A stretch of DNA of 64,000 bases, taken from Megaustenia siamemsis. Taxonomy: Eukaryota; Mollusca; Gastropoda; Stylommatophora; Ariophantidae. Within the stretch, counting starts at the first letter, position 1; the number at the start of each line of letters is the position of its first letter. The translations under genes and the position numbers were made by a program. The stretch lies in contig JAVIAB010000051.1 in NCBI GenBank assembly GCA_032433765.1, positions 146,297,568 through 146,361,567 of the forward strand. The letters are read 5' to 3'. Below, in pieces: positions 1-9,689 of the stretch. The notes beneath the pieces are model-generated. The model ran no database searches. It was given only the letters and a program-made list of their open reading frames with translations, and had not been told where the DNA came from.

Positions 1-424
1 TTAACTTATGGATGTGAATCATGGACAATAGGACAACAGTCAGGTGAAATCAATGGAGGCTGTAGAACTGTGGTTTTACAGAAGAATGTTGAGAATACCA
101 AGGACAGCTAAAAAAAAGTAATGAAAACGTTCTGAAAGAGGCCAAAGCAAAAGGTGAGCTAATTTCCAATATTAGTAAGAAACAATCATCATTTTTTTGT
201 CCATGTAATGAGAAGAGTACATCTGGAATATATTGTAAAAACTGGGAAAATTGAGGAACAAAGAGATAGAGGGAAGCAAAGAGAACAGATACCAGATAGC
301 TTTTTACAATGGCTTGGCAGAAGGTCAACAGCAGAAATGATAAAGAACTGTCGAGAGGGAAAGTTGTAGTGAGACATGATCACCAACGGCAGCAGGCCCG
401 GTACTTGATGATGATGATGATCTT
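1..424 (+). mobile_element. RTE-type LINE (family RTE-A), 3' end fragment
   Basis: This is the C-terminal coding end of an RTE-like non-LTR retrotransposon, entering from beyond the left edge of the window. Broken-frame translation gives a recognisable series: a YGCES-type motif near base 10, a VELWFYRRMLRIP-like segment, an ENVLKEAKAK segment, then RDRGKQRE and a TRPGT-like end, followed directly by a GATGATGATGAT tail at about 409-421. At least two frameshifts or stops interrupt it, so it is a dead copy. The same family recurs at 4.78-5.0, 13.99-14.30, 15.96-16.45 and 19.28-20.48 kb. The family assignment rests on the C-terminal motif order and tail; the upstream RT is outside the window for this copy. 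Confidence 0.8.
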
Positions 425-715
425 TTATGCTAGGATCGTGTTAGTTTTCTCTTGAGTCATATCTTTTGGTTGTGGACTGCTGCTATTTTACGATAAAGAG
501 TTTACATAGATCAAAACACGACAAACACTGTCTTGGCATGGGTTCACGCAGTCAACAATCACAGGCTATAGAATGTTGCTTTAAACAAGTTTATTTGATC
601 ATCAGTTGTACATGTGATGTATATAGTGGAGAACTAAATCATTCTAAAATTAATGTTTTTGATCTGGATGCGCTCAAGAGGTTAATACCGCTTTGAGTCA
701 TCTCTTAGTACATAT
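425..715. other. Unassigned spacer
   Basis: There is no repeat, RNA gene or convincing ORF here. A 76-codon plus-strand ORF at 466-696 lacks an ATG start and any recognisable motif, and is probably chance. Confidence 0.5.
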
Positions 716-723
716 TGTATATG

Positions 724-738
724 CATAGGCGGATCTAG
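724..738 (+). repeat. hAT left terminal inverted repeat
   Basis: CATAGGCGGATCTAG. It pairs with 3939-3953 (14 of 15 positions) and is preceded by the target duplication TGTATATG at 716-723. Confidence 0.93.
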
Positions 739-969
739 CCTTAAAATTTTGGGGGGGCACTGCTATAGGCCTACTGTTTTGTTTCAGGTTTGCATAGACA
801 TCTTCGCGCTATCAGCAATAAGGGTGTGAGTCACTTGTGTATAATCGTCATTAGACCTTTGACGCAATTTGACTTTTCTAATAATAACGGGAATAAGTAT
901 ACAGCATAAAATATGCATTTTATAAAAATTAAAACGGCACAAAAAAAAAAGAAAATCTGTACTCACCAA

Positions 970-3471
970 TTACATCAGTTTAATTCGTCTAGGCTTTTCT
1001 GCAAATTTCTGCATAACTTCTTCACTCGTGATGGTGTTTTTAAGCAATGTTTTTTCTATGTGAAGCACCGCCAAATTACGAAGTCTATCTTGTGTCATTG
1101 ATGACCTCAGCCAAGTCTTAATCCTGCTCATCGCAGAAAAACTTCTTTCACATGCTGATGAGCTTATTGGTATGGTTATAGCAGCCCTTAGAATTTTATG
1201 AAAATGTGGGTAAGTGTTCTTGTTTACTACCTCTTTTAAGTGGCTAAAGCTGAATTGTGAAACTTCCCCTTCTTTGCTCCTAATTAATGTTTTGACAATT
1301 GATATTTCTGCTTTCAGGATAGTAACATTCAGTCCTAAACACTCAGCATATTTCTTTACAAATGGAGTTGCCTTTTCATAATCCAAACAAAACAGCCCAT
1401 CAACAGCACATGCGAGTTGTAAGGATTCTTCACTAAATCTTTCCTTTAACCTTGCTGCAAAGACATCAATAACTTCAAAATATACTTTCATCTTCCAGTA
1501 TTCTTTATTGCTCACACTTTCAGGGCCATCTAGGGGTTTTCCAACAGTTGAGAGAACAAAACTGTCTTTTAGCATCACACTTTCTTCATGTTTTCTTTTC
1601 TTACATACAGTAGGACTTTCTAAGCATATGCCGTGTTTCAGTGAAAATTCTTCAATATTCTTCCAAATCTTAGAAAATTCATCATCAGTTCTCTTGTCTA
1701 CTATTGTACGCATAGTATTTGTTATCAGTTCTGCAGCCTGTCCTAAAGTGACATTTGCATTCTGCATACATAGACTTAATACGTGGGTATAAGACAGGAT
1801 TTCATGAAAAACAAACAGGTTGACAATGAAATTAAATGTTGATATTGATTTCAAAATTCCAATGGCTTCTATGGAGTCTTTGTCTTTATTTCTGTCAATT
1901 TCAAATTTTAAAGCTGCCACTACATTATCATAGTGTTTAATCAACAGATTACAATTCTGGTACCTGCATGTCCACCTAGTTGTACTTAATGAAATTATTT
2001 CAAAAGGCTTTGTCTGTAACAATCCTGACACCGTTCTTAAAGCATCATGATTTGACGGTTTTGAAAAATGTACATACAATGATTCCAAAGCATTGAATAA
2101 AAGTCTTGAAGATTCTATGTTTTTACAAATGTCTGTTACAATAAGTGCAACCTTATGTGCATAACAGTGGAAGTAAACAGCTTCAGGATAAAACTCTCTA
2201 ATTTTAGCTTGCAGCCCTCCAACATCACCAGACATTACCGCGGCACCATCATAAGTTTGCGCTATTACTGTTAATCCTTCAATACTAAACTTCCGAAGAA
2301 CAGTCATTATCAAATCAGCTAAATCTATTGCTGTTCGTTTGCTTGAGCAATCATAGAAACCAAGGAATCTTTCATGTGGAGTGAGTTCATCGTCAACATA
2401 CCGAACGCAGAGAGACAATTGTTGCTGTTTCTGACATCTTGCCTCATCAGCCATAATTGCAAAAAACTCGCATCTTTTAACCTCTTTAACTATTTTCTCA
2501 AAAAGAAGAGCTGAAGTTATGTCAATCACTTCATTCACAATAGTTTTGCTACAAAATGAAATGTTTTTTGTAAAATTTTGTTTAAATGTACTATCATACT
2601 TAGCAAACACCTCGCAGAACTCTAAGAAATTACCCCTACTATTAGATTCTTTCTTTTCATCATGTCCTCTGAACGCAATGCCCTGTCTTCCAAGAAGTAT
2701 AATAACATCAACAACTTTCGCCATGTACTCTTTGTTTTTTTCCACTTCGGTCTTATGTGATTTTGAAATCATTGACATGACACTTCCTTTTTCATTACTA
2801 TATTTATGCATTGCATATTTTTCCATGCATAACAAATGACTTTTACTTTTTCCATGTTTATCAAGTTTTTCTTTTAATTTTTTCCAGTTTCTAAAACCAG
2901 ATTTAGTAAATGTTTCTTCACATGCAAAAGATTTGTCAAATACACGACAAACGTAACAAAATGCTGCATCTTTTCGTTTACTATATTCTAGCCAGTGATA
3001 TTGTTCAAAATAAGCTTTAGAAAAAGAACGGTTGACTTTACCACACAGTGAAGGCGGGTAAGATCTTAAGACTGGCCTTACTGGTCCAGAATTTAAATCG
3101 CCCAAGTCCATCTCACACTGACTATTAATATCCATACTGGGTCCTGCCACTGGTCCATAATTTAAATTGCCCAAGTCCGTCTCACACTGATTATTAATAT
3201 CACTATTGAGTGGACCAGCTTCACTTTTTATAAATGTAATTGTACGAGTATTAGGCAGACTAGCGTTGGAAACGAGATCACTTTCAGAAACTGGCTCACT
3301 GTTAACTGTATTAGTAGTTGTTGATGTAATAGTAATTTGTTTATCCTTCGTTTCACTAGGACTAATATCGACCCTAGATGTAGGTGTAAAATCAGGAAGC
3401 ATAAAAGCAGATCGAGTTTCAGTTTCGTGTGATTTTGAAACTTTTTGAAAGAAATTTGTAATTCGTTTCAT
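970..3471 (-). CDS. hAT-family transposase, zinc finger MYM-type protein 1-like
   Basis: An 833-aa protein that would catalyse cut-and-paste transposition of the element around it. The start is an ATG at 3471-3469 with A at -3. Residues 1-135 are low-complexity and acidic/Ser-Thr-rich, with two similar NSQCEMDLGDLN-type segments (about 92-104 and 115-127). A TTF-type zinc finger spans about 137-218 (C172, C175, C184, H206, H212). A DUF4371-like, RNase-H-fold catalytic region follows: D342 in MADEA, D408 in TYDGA, the HCYAHK segment at about 435-440, and the RW pair at 499-500. A long helical insertion lies at about 510-740. The hAT C-terminal dimerisation region covers about 745-810 (SSACERSFSAM, then RLRNLAVLHIE), with E775 the likely third catalytic acid. 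No frameshift or stop interrupts it, and the length is normal for ZMYM1-like hAT transposases. Domestication is unlikely because the terminal repeats and target duplication are intact. The catalytic assignments are inferred from motif order. Confidence 0.95.
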   Translation of the reverse strand: MKRITNFFQKVSKSHETETRSAFMLPDFTPTSRVDISPSETKDKQITITSTTTNTVNSEPVSESDLVSNASLPNTRTITFIKSEAGPLNSDINNQCETDLGNLNYGPVAGPSMDINSQCEMDLGDLNSGPVRPVLRSYPPSLCGKVNRSFSKAYFEQYHWLEYSKRKDAAFCYVCRVFDKSFACEETFTKSGFRNWKKLKEKLDKHGKSKSHLLCMEKYAMHKYSNEKGSVMSMISKSHKTEVEKNKEYMAKVVDVIILLGRQGIAFRGHDEKKESNSRGNFLEFCEVFAKYDSTFKQNFTKNISFCSKTIVNEVIDITSALLFEKIVKEVKRCEFFAIMADEARCQKQQQLSLCVRYVDDELTPHERFLGFYDCSSKRTAIDLADLIMTVLRKFSIEGLTVIAQTYDGAAVMSGDVGGLQAKIREFYPEAVYFHCYAHKVALIVTDICKNIESSRLLFNALESLYVHFSKPSNHDALRTVSGLLQTKPFEIISLSTTRWTCRYQNCNLLIKHYDNVVAALKFEIDRNKDKDSIEAIGILKSISTFNFIVNLFVFHEILSYTHVLSLCMQNANVTLGQAAELITNTMRTIVDKRTDDEFSKIWKNIEEFSLKHGICLESPTVCKKRKHEESVMLKDSFVLSTVGKPLDGPESVSNKEYWKMKVYFEVIDVFAARLKERFSEESLQLACAVDGLFCLDYEKATPFVKKYAECLGLNVTILKAEISIVKTLIRSKEGEVSQFSFSHLKEVVNKNTYPHFHKILRAAITIPISSSACERSFSAMSRIKTWLRSSMTQDRLRNLAVLHIEKTLLKNTITSEEVMQKFAEKPRRIKLM

Positions 3472-3938
3472 TTTTAAAATATATTAAAAACCTTTAGACA
3501 TTAATAACAACTAAAATAAAACAGGTAGTCCGCAACTAAATGAAGTCCTTTTTACAGCATATATAACAAATATATGTACACCGGCAAACAACTCATTAAA
3601 CATATCTACTCCCTTGTCCCTTGTGCTGTCATAAAATCAAATCAGCACGGCAATTTTGGCACCGCGATAAATAATTAACATTTTCTTCACAGAAGAACAA
3701 TCGTACACAAAAAATATCGTATTTTTTTAGTTGTTTTTCCGTGGACATGATTTCAATATCAAAAGATTGAATAAATAGACCTATATATTTGTGAATTTTT
3801 TTTTTATATTACCTCTTTTCTTCTTTAAAAATAATAATAATAAGTAAACAAACGTTGCTCTCACTTTATTAATGAATGTACTAAGAAGTACGTTTTTTTT
3901 TTTTGGGGGGGGGGGGCAATGCCCCCCCATGACCCCCC

Positions 3939-3953
3939 CTAGATCCGCCCATG
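3939..3953 (-). repeat. hAT right terminal inverted repeat
   Basis: On the minus strand this reads CATGGGCGGATCTAG. It is followed on the plus strand by the target duplication TGTATATG (3954-3961). A G12-14/C7 homopolymer hairpin lies just inside, at about 3905-3940. Confidence 0.93.
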
Positions 3954-3961
3954 TGTATATG

Positions 3962-4779
3962 ACATTTATATTTATATCGTTCATTATATCAAATATTGAA
4001 ACTCGCCTTGCTTTACACTTGCTATTCTATATCTATATCTTGACTTATTCAATGGTACTCTTAATCAACTTACTATTGCTCTCTTGGGCACAACACTTCT
4101 GAATCTAACTTGAAAAACTCAACTAATCTATATCTTTGTGACTGAGCTATCTCTGGATCTTCCTTCTACATCTCTTTGTTTCTAACTCTATGTGTTTCTC
4201 TCCCTCTGTTTGTCTGGAGCTTGCTCTGCCGTTTCTTAAATCATTCTAAAACCTAACTCAACCCTATAATTCTACTAATGCCTGAGGTTAAATACCTCTT
4301 ATCTCATTTGCATAATTTTTGCCTACGTGTCTGCTCAACCAATGTGTGAATGCAGAATTCAACTCTAGATGACGTTTGTGTCATATTATATATTATATAT
4401 TGTGACATCTCTCTCATAAATTTAATCTGCTCACAAGTTTGTGTATCCACCTAATTTCTCTACATGTGACGGTCATCAATGTGCCCACCTTTCCAATAAC
4501 AGCTACACATTTTTCATTCCCCTATATCTGGCTTCTATAATAAATACTGGTGTAAATAATTGTACTGCTATCCTCCACTTAACTATGGGTAAGCTACTAA
4601 ACTATCCGACCCAAGCTATATCTTTATCTCCCATTATGTGATCTATTCTATTCTAGTCTATTTACTATTATACCTTTAAGGTTCATTGTGCAACAGAAGG
4701 AGGACAACGGGGTTAATAGTCAAGAAATCGTCATCAGAAACTCAAGTCCCGATACTCGTGACCGTCCTAATGATCTCAC
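3962..4779. other. Unassigned spacer
   Basis: AT-rich, pyrimidine-biased sequence with no recognisable coding or repeat structure. Short alternating TATAT runs occur near 4385-4400. The small ORFs here have no motifs. Confidence 0.5.
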
Positions 4780-5000
4780 CATCATCATCATCATCAAGTA
4801 CCGGGCCTGCTGGTGTAGGTGATCATGTCTCTCAACAACTTTCGATCACGACAGTTATTTATCATTTTTGTTGTTGACCTTCTGCCAAGCCATTCTCTTA
4901 AGCTGTCTGGTATATTTTCTCTTTGCTTCCCTCTATCTCTTCGTCCCTCAATTTTCCCAGTTGTTACAATATATTCCAGTTGTTCTCTTCACATTACAGT
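4780..5000 (-). mobile_element. RTE-A 3' end fragment
   Basis: This is the 3' terminus of the same RTE family as at 1-424, in reverse orientation. It starts (3' end) with a CATCAT run at 4780-4796. The minus-strand translation then gives SRPGT-stop, RDMITY, RRSTT, RDRGKQRE and TTGKIEG segments. It is 5'-truncated at about 5000 and encodes only the last 70 or so residues. Confidence 0.8.
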
Positions 5001-5149
5001 TTATTATCATATTTTCCCTTCCCATTTGTTACTAGTTCAGTTGATAACGAATAAAAAAATATTTGCGTATTAGGTTGACAATTATTACGTAACTTATGCA
5101 ATACAAACATTGTAACATAAAGCAATAGGACGCCATGAGTTGTGTTTTT

Positions 5150-5435
5150 CATATGGATCGTGTTTCGATATTCCTATTGTTTGTGATGAATGATGATATC
5201 GTATGACGAAGAACAGTTTGGCTGCGTTCACTTTCGGTGAGATTACGCCTTATGTCTTATGGCGTGTGCTGTAGCTGCTATGATGGGTACTGCAGCTGCC
5301 TTTCCTTGTTTGGGTTCCTCAATGTGATATGTTAATGTGGATTAATTCACTGAAATGAGCGGGTGAGCAATTATGGATTTTAATTCATTTGCAGTGATAC
5401 CGGGGCCTTCGACTAACTACAACTACGCCTATTCA
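5150..5435 (+). repeat. Left copy of a ~280-bp dispersed inverted repeat
   Basis: This segment matches the reverse complement of 8710-8998 over about 280 bp at roughly 75-80% identity by eye. Shared anchors are GATGATATCGTATGACGAAG, GCGTTCACTTTCGGT, GCTATGATGGG and TGCAGCTGCCTTTC. It may be one of a pair of independent insertions, or one end of a larger old element. No coding motif is seen. Confidence 0.75.
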
Positions 5436-6044
5436 ACTTTTTTTTGTTTGCAAATTAGATCCGCCTTTTTCTACAAACGTCTGGCTTAAACATCAACATA
5501 GATGTAAATTCAATTAGAAGAATTTGAATAAAATACACATTGATAAAGGCCTATTATTTTATTATTTATATACAAAGTATCATTACGAGAGCGGTGTCAC
5601 ATTGACATTTAGATATATGCTGCTTTTGTTTTTACATTAATTTAAATGAAACTGCTGAAGAAAAAATGCAGTGTATTACAATAAGATAGAATATTGAGAA
5701 ATTGATATCAGGGAATGCAAGAAGAGAAATGTACCACGCACACAAAATCTATTTATTCTGTCTACTGGCTCGGAATAGCAAGGGCACGTCACTCGTAGTA
5801 ATCCCAGGTACAAACCACAGGTGGCGCTGACGTATCTAAGCAGCAAAATCCATGAAAGCTATTTGATAAAATGAGGGCGGGGGTAAATTATTTATTGATT
5901 TCTGATGAGAAAATTATGGATTCGTGAATAAGAGAAAATTGGGGTCCAGAAATAGGGAAATATAATGAATCTCAGATGGAGAGAAAGTATAACAGAGTAC
6001 ATTAATTTTAATAATTGATTCTAATAAATATAACTATAGAAGTT
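5436..6044. other. Unassigned AT-rich spacer
   Basis: No convincing ORF, RNA gene or repeat. The sequence is AT-rich and looks like decayed repeat background; phrases such as CAGAAATAGGGAAATA recur loosely at 7.05-7.35 kb. Confidence 0.4.
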
Positions 6045-6047
6045 TAG

Positions 6048-6120
6048 TGGAGCTGGTGGCCGCACTGATAGCTCGTCGTCATCCAAACGAGGAGAATGCG
6101 GGTTCAAATCTTGGTAGGGT
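6048..6120 (+). repeat. tRNA-like SINE head (Ser/Leu-type)
   Basis: GGTGGCCGCACTGATAG at 6055-6071 resembles the D-arm/A-box of class II tRNAs (TGGCCGAGTGGTTAG). GCGGGTTCAAATCT at about 6098-6111 resembles the B-box/T-arm. The spacing fits a tRNA, but the acceptor stem does not close cleanly, so this is more likely a SINE head than a functional tRNA gene. The call is tentative. Confidence 0.4.
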
Positions 6121-6282
6121 CATGAGTATTTGTTTCTCTGTGGAGGATGAAATAAAATCTCAGACTCGAGCACATCATGGCGACTGCTCAAGACTTGTCT
6201 CCGGTGCTATATGTTCCACTCCCCTCCTCCCCCACCCAATTCATTCGACAGTCCCTTCTTCTTCTATCTTTCAGCTCCCTGT

Positions 6283-6453
6283 GGAGCATCGGTCTTCAAC
6301 AAACACTTTCAGCACCTTGTGGAACCTGTGGAGCATCGGTCTTCAACAAACACTTTCAGCACCTTGTGGAACCTGTGGAGCATCGGTCTTCAACAAACAC
6401 TTTCAGCACCTTGTGGAACCTGTGCAGCATCGGTCTTTAACAAACACTTTCCA
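6283..6453 (+). repeat. 47-bp minisatellite, ~3.6 copies
   Basis: Copies start at 6283, 6330, 6377 and 6424 (period 47), each beginning GGAGCATCGGTCTTCAAC. The first three are almost identical and the fourth is variant and partial. The repeat abuts the 3' end of a decayed LINE (6462-6905) on the minus strand. ORFs across it are a by-product of the repetition. Confidence 0.9.
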
Positions 6454-6461
6454 AGCCGTTC

Positions 6462-6905
6462 TGTTTCTTTCCATTCTTTTAAGATCATTCCATGCCTTCC
6501 TCATCATCTTCATCTCTCCTTCCATCTGTCTTCTCCAAGAATATTTATTTTGTCCTAAGTATCTTTTTCTTTGGGGATTCCAGAAAAGGTGATGTTGTGT
6601 AATACTCTCAGTTGGCTTCCGTAGTGTGTGTCCTATCCAGCGCCATCGTCTTCGCTGTTTCTATTTATCCACTTTTATTTGACTGGTCCTTTTTCTTAAT
6701 TCTATGTCGTGATTTTGTCCTGCCATTTCCATCCTTTTATTCTGGGTAAGCATCCATTAATGAAGGTCTATATCTTCATGATTGTCATTTTTGTTTTTCT
6801 TCATGTTTCACAGCCATATACTTAACCGGCTTAACATTGAAGTTAAACATTTATATTTTTGTATTCAACCTAATTTCTTTGAATTTATGACTTATCCATG
6901 CTTGT
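6462..6905 (-). pseudogene. Decayed LINE reverse-transcriptase C-terminus
   Basis: Minus-strand translation in one frame from about 6665 to 6465 reads RRRWRWIGHTLRKPTESI, then WNPQRKR, SWRRQMEGEM and AWNDLKRMERN. This is the well-known C-terminal signature (RRWRWIGHTLRK...WNPQGKR...TWRR) of LINE polyproteins in many invertebrates. Upstream, a KINMFNFNVKPVKYMA-like segment at about 6870-6825 matches the preceding part of that domain, but with stops and frameshifts. It is a 5'-truncated dead copy, distinct from the other RTE families in the window. Confidence 0.8.
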
Positions 6906-7435
6906 GAAGTTTTTGCAGCATATTTTTTTTACGGTACAAGGTAGCCAGTCCCACGGGCGAGGCTGTCACTAGTAATGCGATAATACCCTAAAGATAGTTT
7001 TTTTGTGTGTATTATAGACAGGGAGAGAAAAGAGAGATTAGGTCAGATATTATAGAGTGTTTCATGTACAAGTTTAACCTCAAATAGGAACTCATGGTAA
7101 GGGGAGATAACTATTCAGATATAGGAAAGAAAACATGATTACAAATTTGGAAAAATAGTAATTCAGAAATAGGAAATGTGGGGATTGGGAATCAACGGGG
7201 AAAAACAAGTAAATACAAATTTTAAATATATTTTTTAAATGTGAATTTTAAAAAGTTGGGCTTTGAGAACATAAAAACATATAATTTACAAGTTATGAAA
7301 ATAGATACTCTGAGACATAGAAATAATTCAGAAATATTGAAAAAATGGTCTAAATAAGAATTTTGAAATAAACTTTTTTTTTAATCAGAGTTAAGAAAAA
7401 ACTATTTATAGTTAACTTGTAATCAAAATTTGAAA
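6906..7435. other. AT-rich spacer with degenerate repeats
   Basis: No coding signal. Loose reiterations of ATTCAGAAATAGGAAA-like phrases occur at about 7100-7340, suggesting a very old tandem or dispersed repeat. Confidence 0.4.
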
Positions 7436-7790
7436 TATCTCTCTCTGCGTTCAGGACTCAATCAGAGTAAGGATTCCAGACTCTCATATGAAGTCAGCTG
7501 TCAGGCTAAGTGTGTTGATCGCCCCCACAGACAGAACATCACAATTAGAGTCTGTCAGATCCACTCTGACTGAACACCCGTTAATACGTTGCACTGTGTT
7601 CTGCGCCAGTGGCCCAGTGCATCCGATTTCAGCCAGCATTTTTTCAGGTTTGCTTTCCTTAGCCTTTGATTGTCCCCAATCTTCCTGCAAGGCAGCAGTT
7701 GATCTTTTCTGTCGGGGGATTCTGCCCTTAGATGGTCGGCCTTCCCAGGTTTACGAGCACCATCTGCCCGAGTCACTAGAGGTGACTAAC
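7436..7790 (-). pseudogene. I-like LINE fragment (probable ORF1-side segment joined to the 3' coding end)
   Basis: Two pieces of the I-like LINE seen at 26-30 kb lie here side by side. About 7440-7540 on the minus strand reads VGAINTLSLTADF then ESGIL, matching the GATESLKQTAAFMRESGILL end of the LINE polyprotein at 61.45-61.51 kb. About 7560-7790 matches 29.80-30.04 kb (same order, same strand), the segment just upstream of the LINE endonuclease start, containing an LQEDWGQSKAKESK phrase. The whole EN/RT part is missing between them. The ORF1 identity is inferred from position only. Confidence 0.6.
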
Positions 7791-8709
7791 ACAGACATGC
7801 GACTTGTAATATGAGGAAACTGCAACAAGGAACACATTTCATGCATAGCCTCCATTTGTTCCCGCCGCCTATCCCCATATACCGGTAAGTCACGTCCTCC
7901 CGAAAATGATGATCATCGTAGCACTTGATGATGTTAGGCCATCGTTGATGACTCCAATTCCGAACATATAGACACACAGTTAGTCGTCAATTTATTCTTG
8001 TTGCACATCAAACAGCAGACCGTAAGATTTGCGCACGGCCGGTTTAGGGAACCAATACGATGACGTAGGACACAATGTCGCCAAACTCATAATCTCGATA
8101 CCTTTAGACTTATGTCTGATTACTCAAGTGTAAGCAGCCTACGACGAACAAAACACAAAGCAACTTCCCCAAAGAGACAAAACTGCGACTGACGAAGTAG
8201 TTTACATTAATGTGTAACGTGGAAATAACTTGCGTCAAAGAATCCCAATAACGGTCTTGAACAGCACTAATGTGACGTAAAGCACAGATGAAGTCTGGAC
8301 GGTGGAATGTCTCACTCACAACACTTGATTCGTCAAAAACGGACTGTTGTCGACCTACGACCTCGTCTTAGCGACACAGATGTATCAAGCATATCATCAT
8401 TTTGACTTTTACGCAGAAAAGTGCAATGAAGATCCGAAATTAATCAGACCTTGGGTGCATTTTCTGCAGCGATCGAGAGGACGTGGACTAGATCCGCCAT
8501 CTTGGAAACGGAAGTCCCCGTTTTTGAAATACCGAATTTGAAATATGAATTATATTATTAAAAAGAATTCAGAAACCAACATTAATAATAGTTTAGAAAT
8601 CAAGAGTAGGTTTTAATATATAAATTAATTAAATCCATTGCAGCCTTGCGACAAGTAAAAAGTGGTGTGTTGTATTTTTGTTTCTTTGTGAAAGTGAACA
8701 TAAAGTAAA
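7791..8709. other. Unassigned spacer
   Basis: No supported gene. The ORFs at 8110-8319 (minus) and 8347-8541 (plus) show no motifs. ACTAGATCCGCC at about 8487-8498 resembles half of the hAT terminal repeat at 3.94 kb but has no partner. Confidence 0.4.
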
Positions 8710-8998
8710 GATCAGGTCATGGTTATGGTTATAGTCCATGACCCCAGTTTCACTGCAAACGAAATACAATCCATAATGGCTCAACCGCCATGCCTGTGGA
8801 ATCATCCGAATTAAAACTCATCACTGAAGGAGCCGAACTAAGAAAGGCAGCTGCAGTCCCCATCATAGCAGTTACAGCACACGTCAAAAGACATAAGGCC
8901 AAGCGGTACCGAAAGTGAACGCATCTGAACTATCCTTCGTCATACGATATCATCATTCAACATAAGCAATCGGAATATCGAAACAAGATCCTGATAAT
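8710..8998 (-). repeat. Right copy of the ~280-bp dispersed inverted repeat
   Basis: Reverse-complement match to 5150-5435. The outer limit is near 8998 (GATCCTGATAATG side) and the inner limit near 8710 (CATGGTTATGG side). Confidence 0.75.
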
Positions 8999-9306
8999 GA
9001 ACAGAGCTCACGATGTGCACAGATCACTAATATCAGTAACTGTGAGGATGTAAATTGAGAAAGATGATCCACTTGCTTAGTTGAGCATCAGCTTGGCTAG
9101 AGAAACAAAATCATTTATTTACAATGGAAAGTGCATTACCATTCGTGACTGCATGATCGTTTAATTCCCCTGAGGGCCTCTGAGACGTTAACAAGATCTG
9201 TTGTTCACGGATTTTGTCCATTCTCTCTTTCTTTAGTGCGTCATGTTGAATTTTTCACCAGTTCAGTGTTTGATACCGTCAATCCAATCTGCTGTCATAT
9301 CAATTT

Positions 9307-9390
9307 GTGTGTGTATGTGTGTGTGTGTGTGTGCGTGTGTGTGTGCGTGCGTTCGTGCGTGTGTGTGTGTGTGTGTTTGTGTTTGTGGAT
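9307..9390 (+). repeat. (GT)n microsatellite
   Basis: An imperfect GT/GTGC dinucleotide run of about 80 bp. It explains the cysteine/valine-rich and threonine/histidine-rich ORFs on either strand. Confidence 0.95.
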
Positions 9391-9410
9391 CGTTAAGACA
9401 ACGTCTCAAA

Positions 9411-9685
9411 AAAGGCCAACACAAAAAGGGATCATCTAAAAAACATCCAAAGAAAACAATCAACATTTTTCGTGCACATCATGAGAAGAGGAAAGTTGGA
9501 ATACTTGGTTACAACTGGCAAAATACAGGGAAAGAGAGATAGTGGACGACAAAGAGAGAATATACTAGATAGCTTGATATCATGGCACGGAAAACAGTCA
9601 ACAACAGAACTGATACCATATACGGTGGATAGAAGATTGTGGAAGGACATGATCACCAACGCCAACCGGTATGGTACATGATGAT
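9411..9685 (+). mobile_element. RTE-B 3' end fragment
   Basis: This is the C-terminus of a second RTE family. From about 9411 the frame reads KKGQHKKGS, then after a shift HIMRRGKLEYLVTTGKIQGK, RQRENILDSL, WHGKQSTTEL and NANRYGT, ending in a TGA that forms the first unit of the GATGATGATGA tail (9680-9692). It is 5'-truncated. Related copies lie at 22.20-22.77 kb (minus) and 63.64-63.95 kb (plus). Confidence 0.82.
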
Positions 9686-9689
9686 GATG

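Larger units (their letters stand above)
716..3961 (-). mobile_element. Complete autonomous hAT transposon (ZMYM1-like), element 724-3953 with 8-bp target duplication
   Basis: The element proper runs from 724 to 3953 (3230 bp). Its ends are inverted repeats: CATAGGCGGATCTAG at 724-738, and the reverse complement of CATGGGCGGATCTAG at 3939-3953 (one mismatch in 15). It is flanked on both sides by the identical octamer TGTATATG (716-723 and 3954-3961), the 8-bp target duplication expected of hAT elements. Inside is a single uninterrupted transposase gene on the minus strand, with about 480 bp of leader (3472-3953) and about 245 bp of trailer (724-969). Both subterminal regions contain G/C homopolymer runs next to the inverted repeats. 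The perfect duplication and intact ORF indicate a recent insertion. Confidence 0.95.

Noticed and set aside
970..3471. Reading the 833-aa ORF as a host ZMYM1 gene
   Set aside because: It lies inside matching inverted repeats and a perfect 8-bp target duplication, so it is a transposase.
6048..6120. Functional tRNA gene
   Set aside because: A/B-box-like phrases are present, but the acceptor stem and anticodon arm do not form cleanly; treated as a SINE head.
8487..8498. Half of a hAT terminal repeat (ACTAGATCCGCC)
   Set aside because: No partner repeat or target duplication was found nearby; a 12-base match is not enough.
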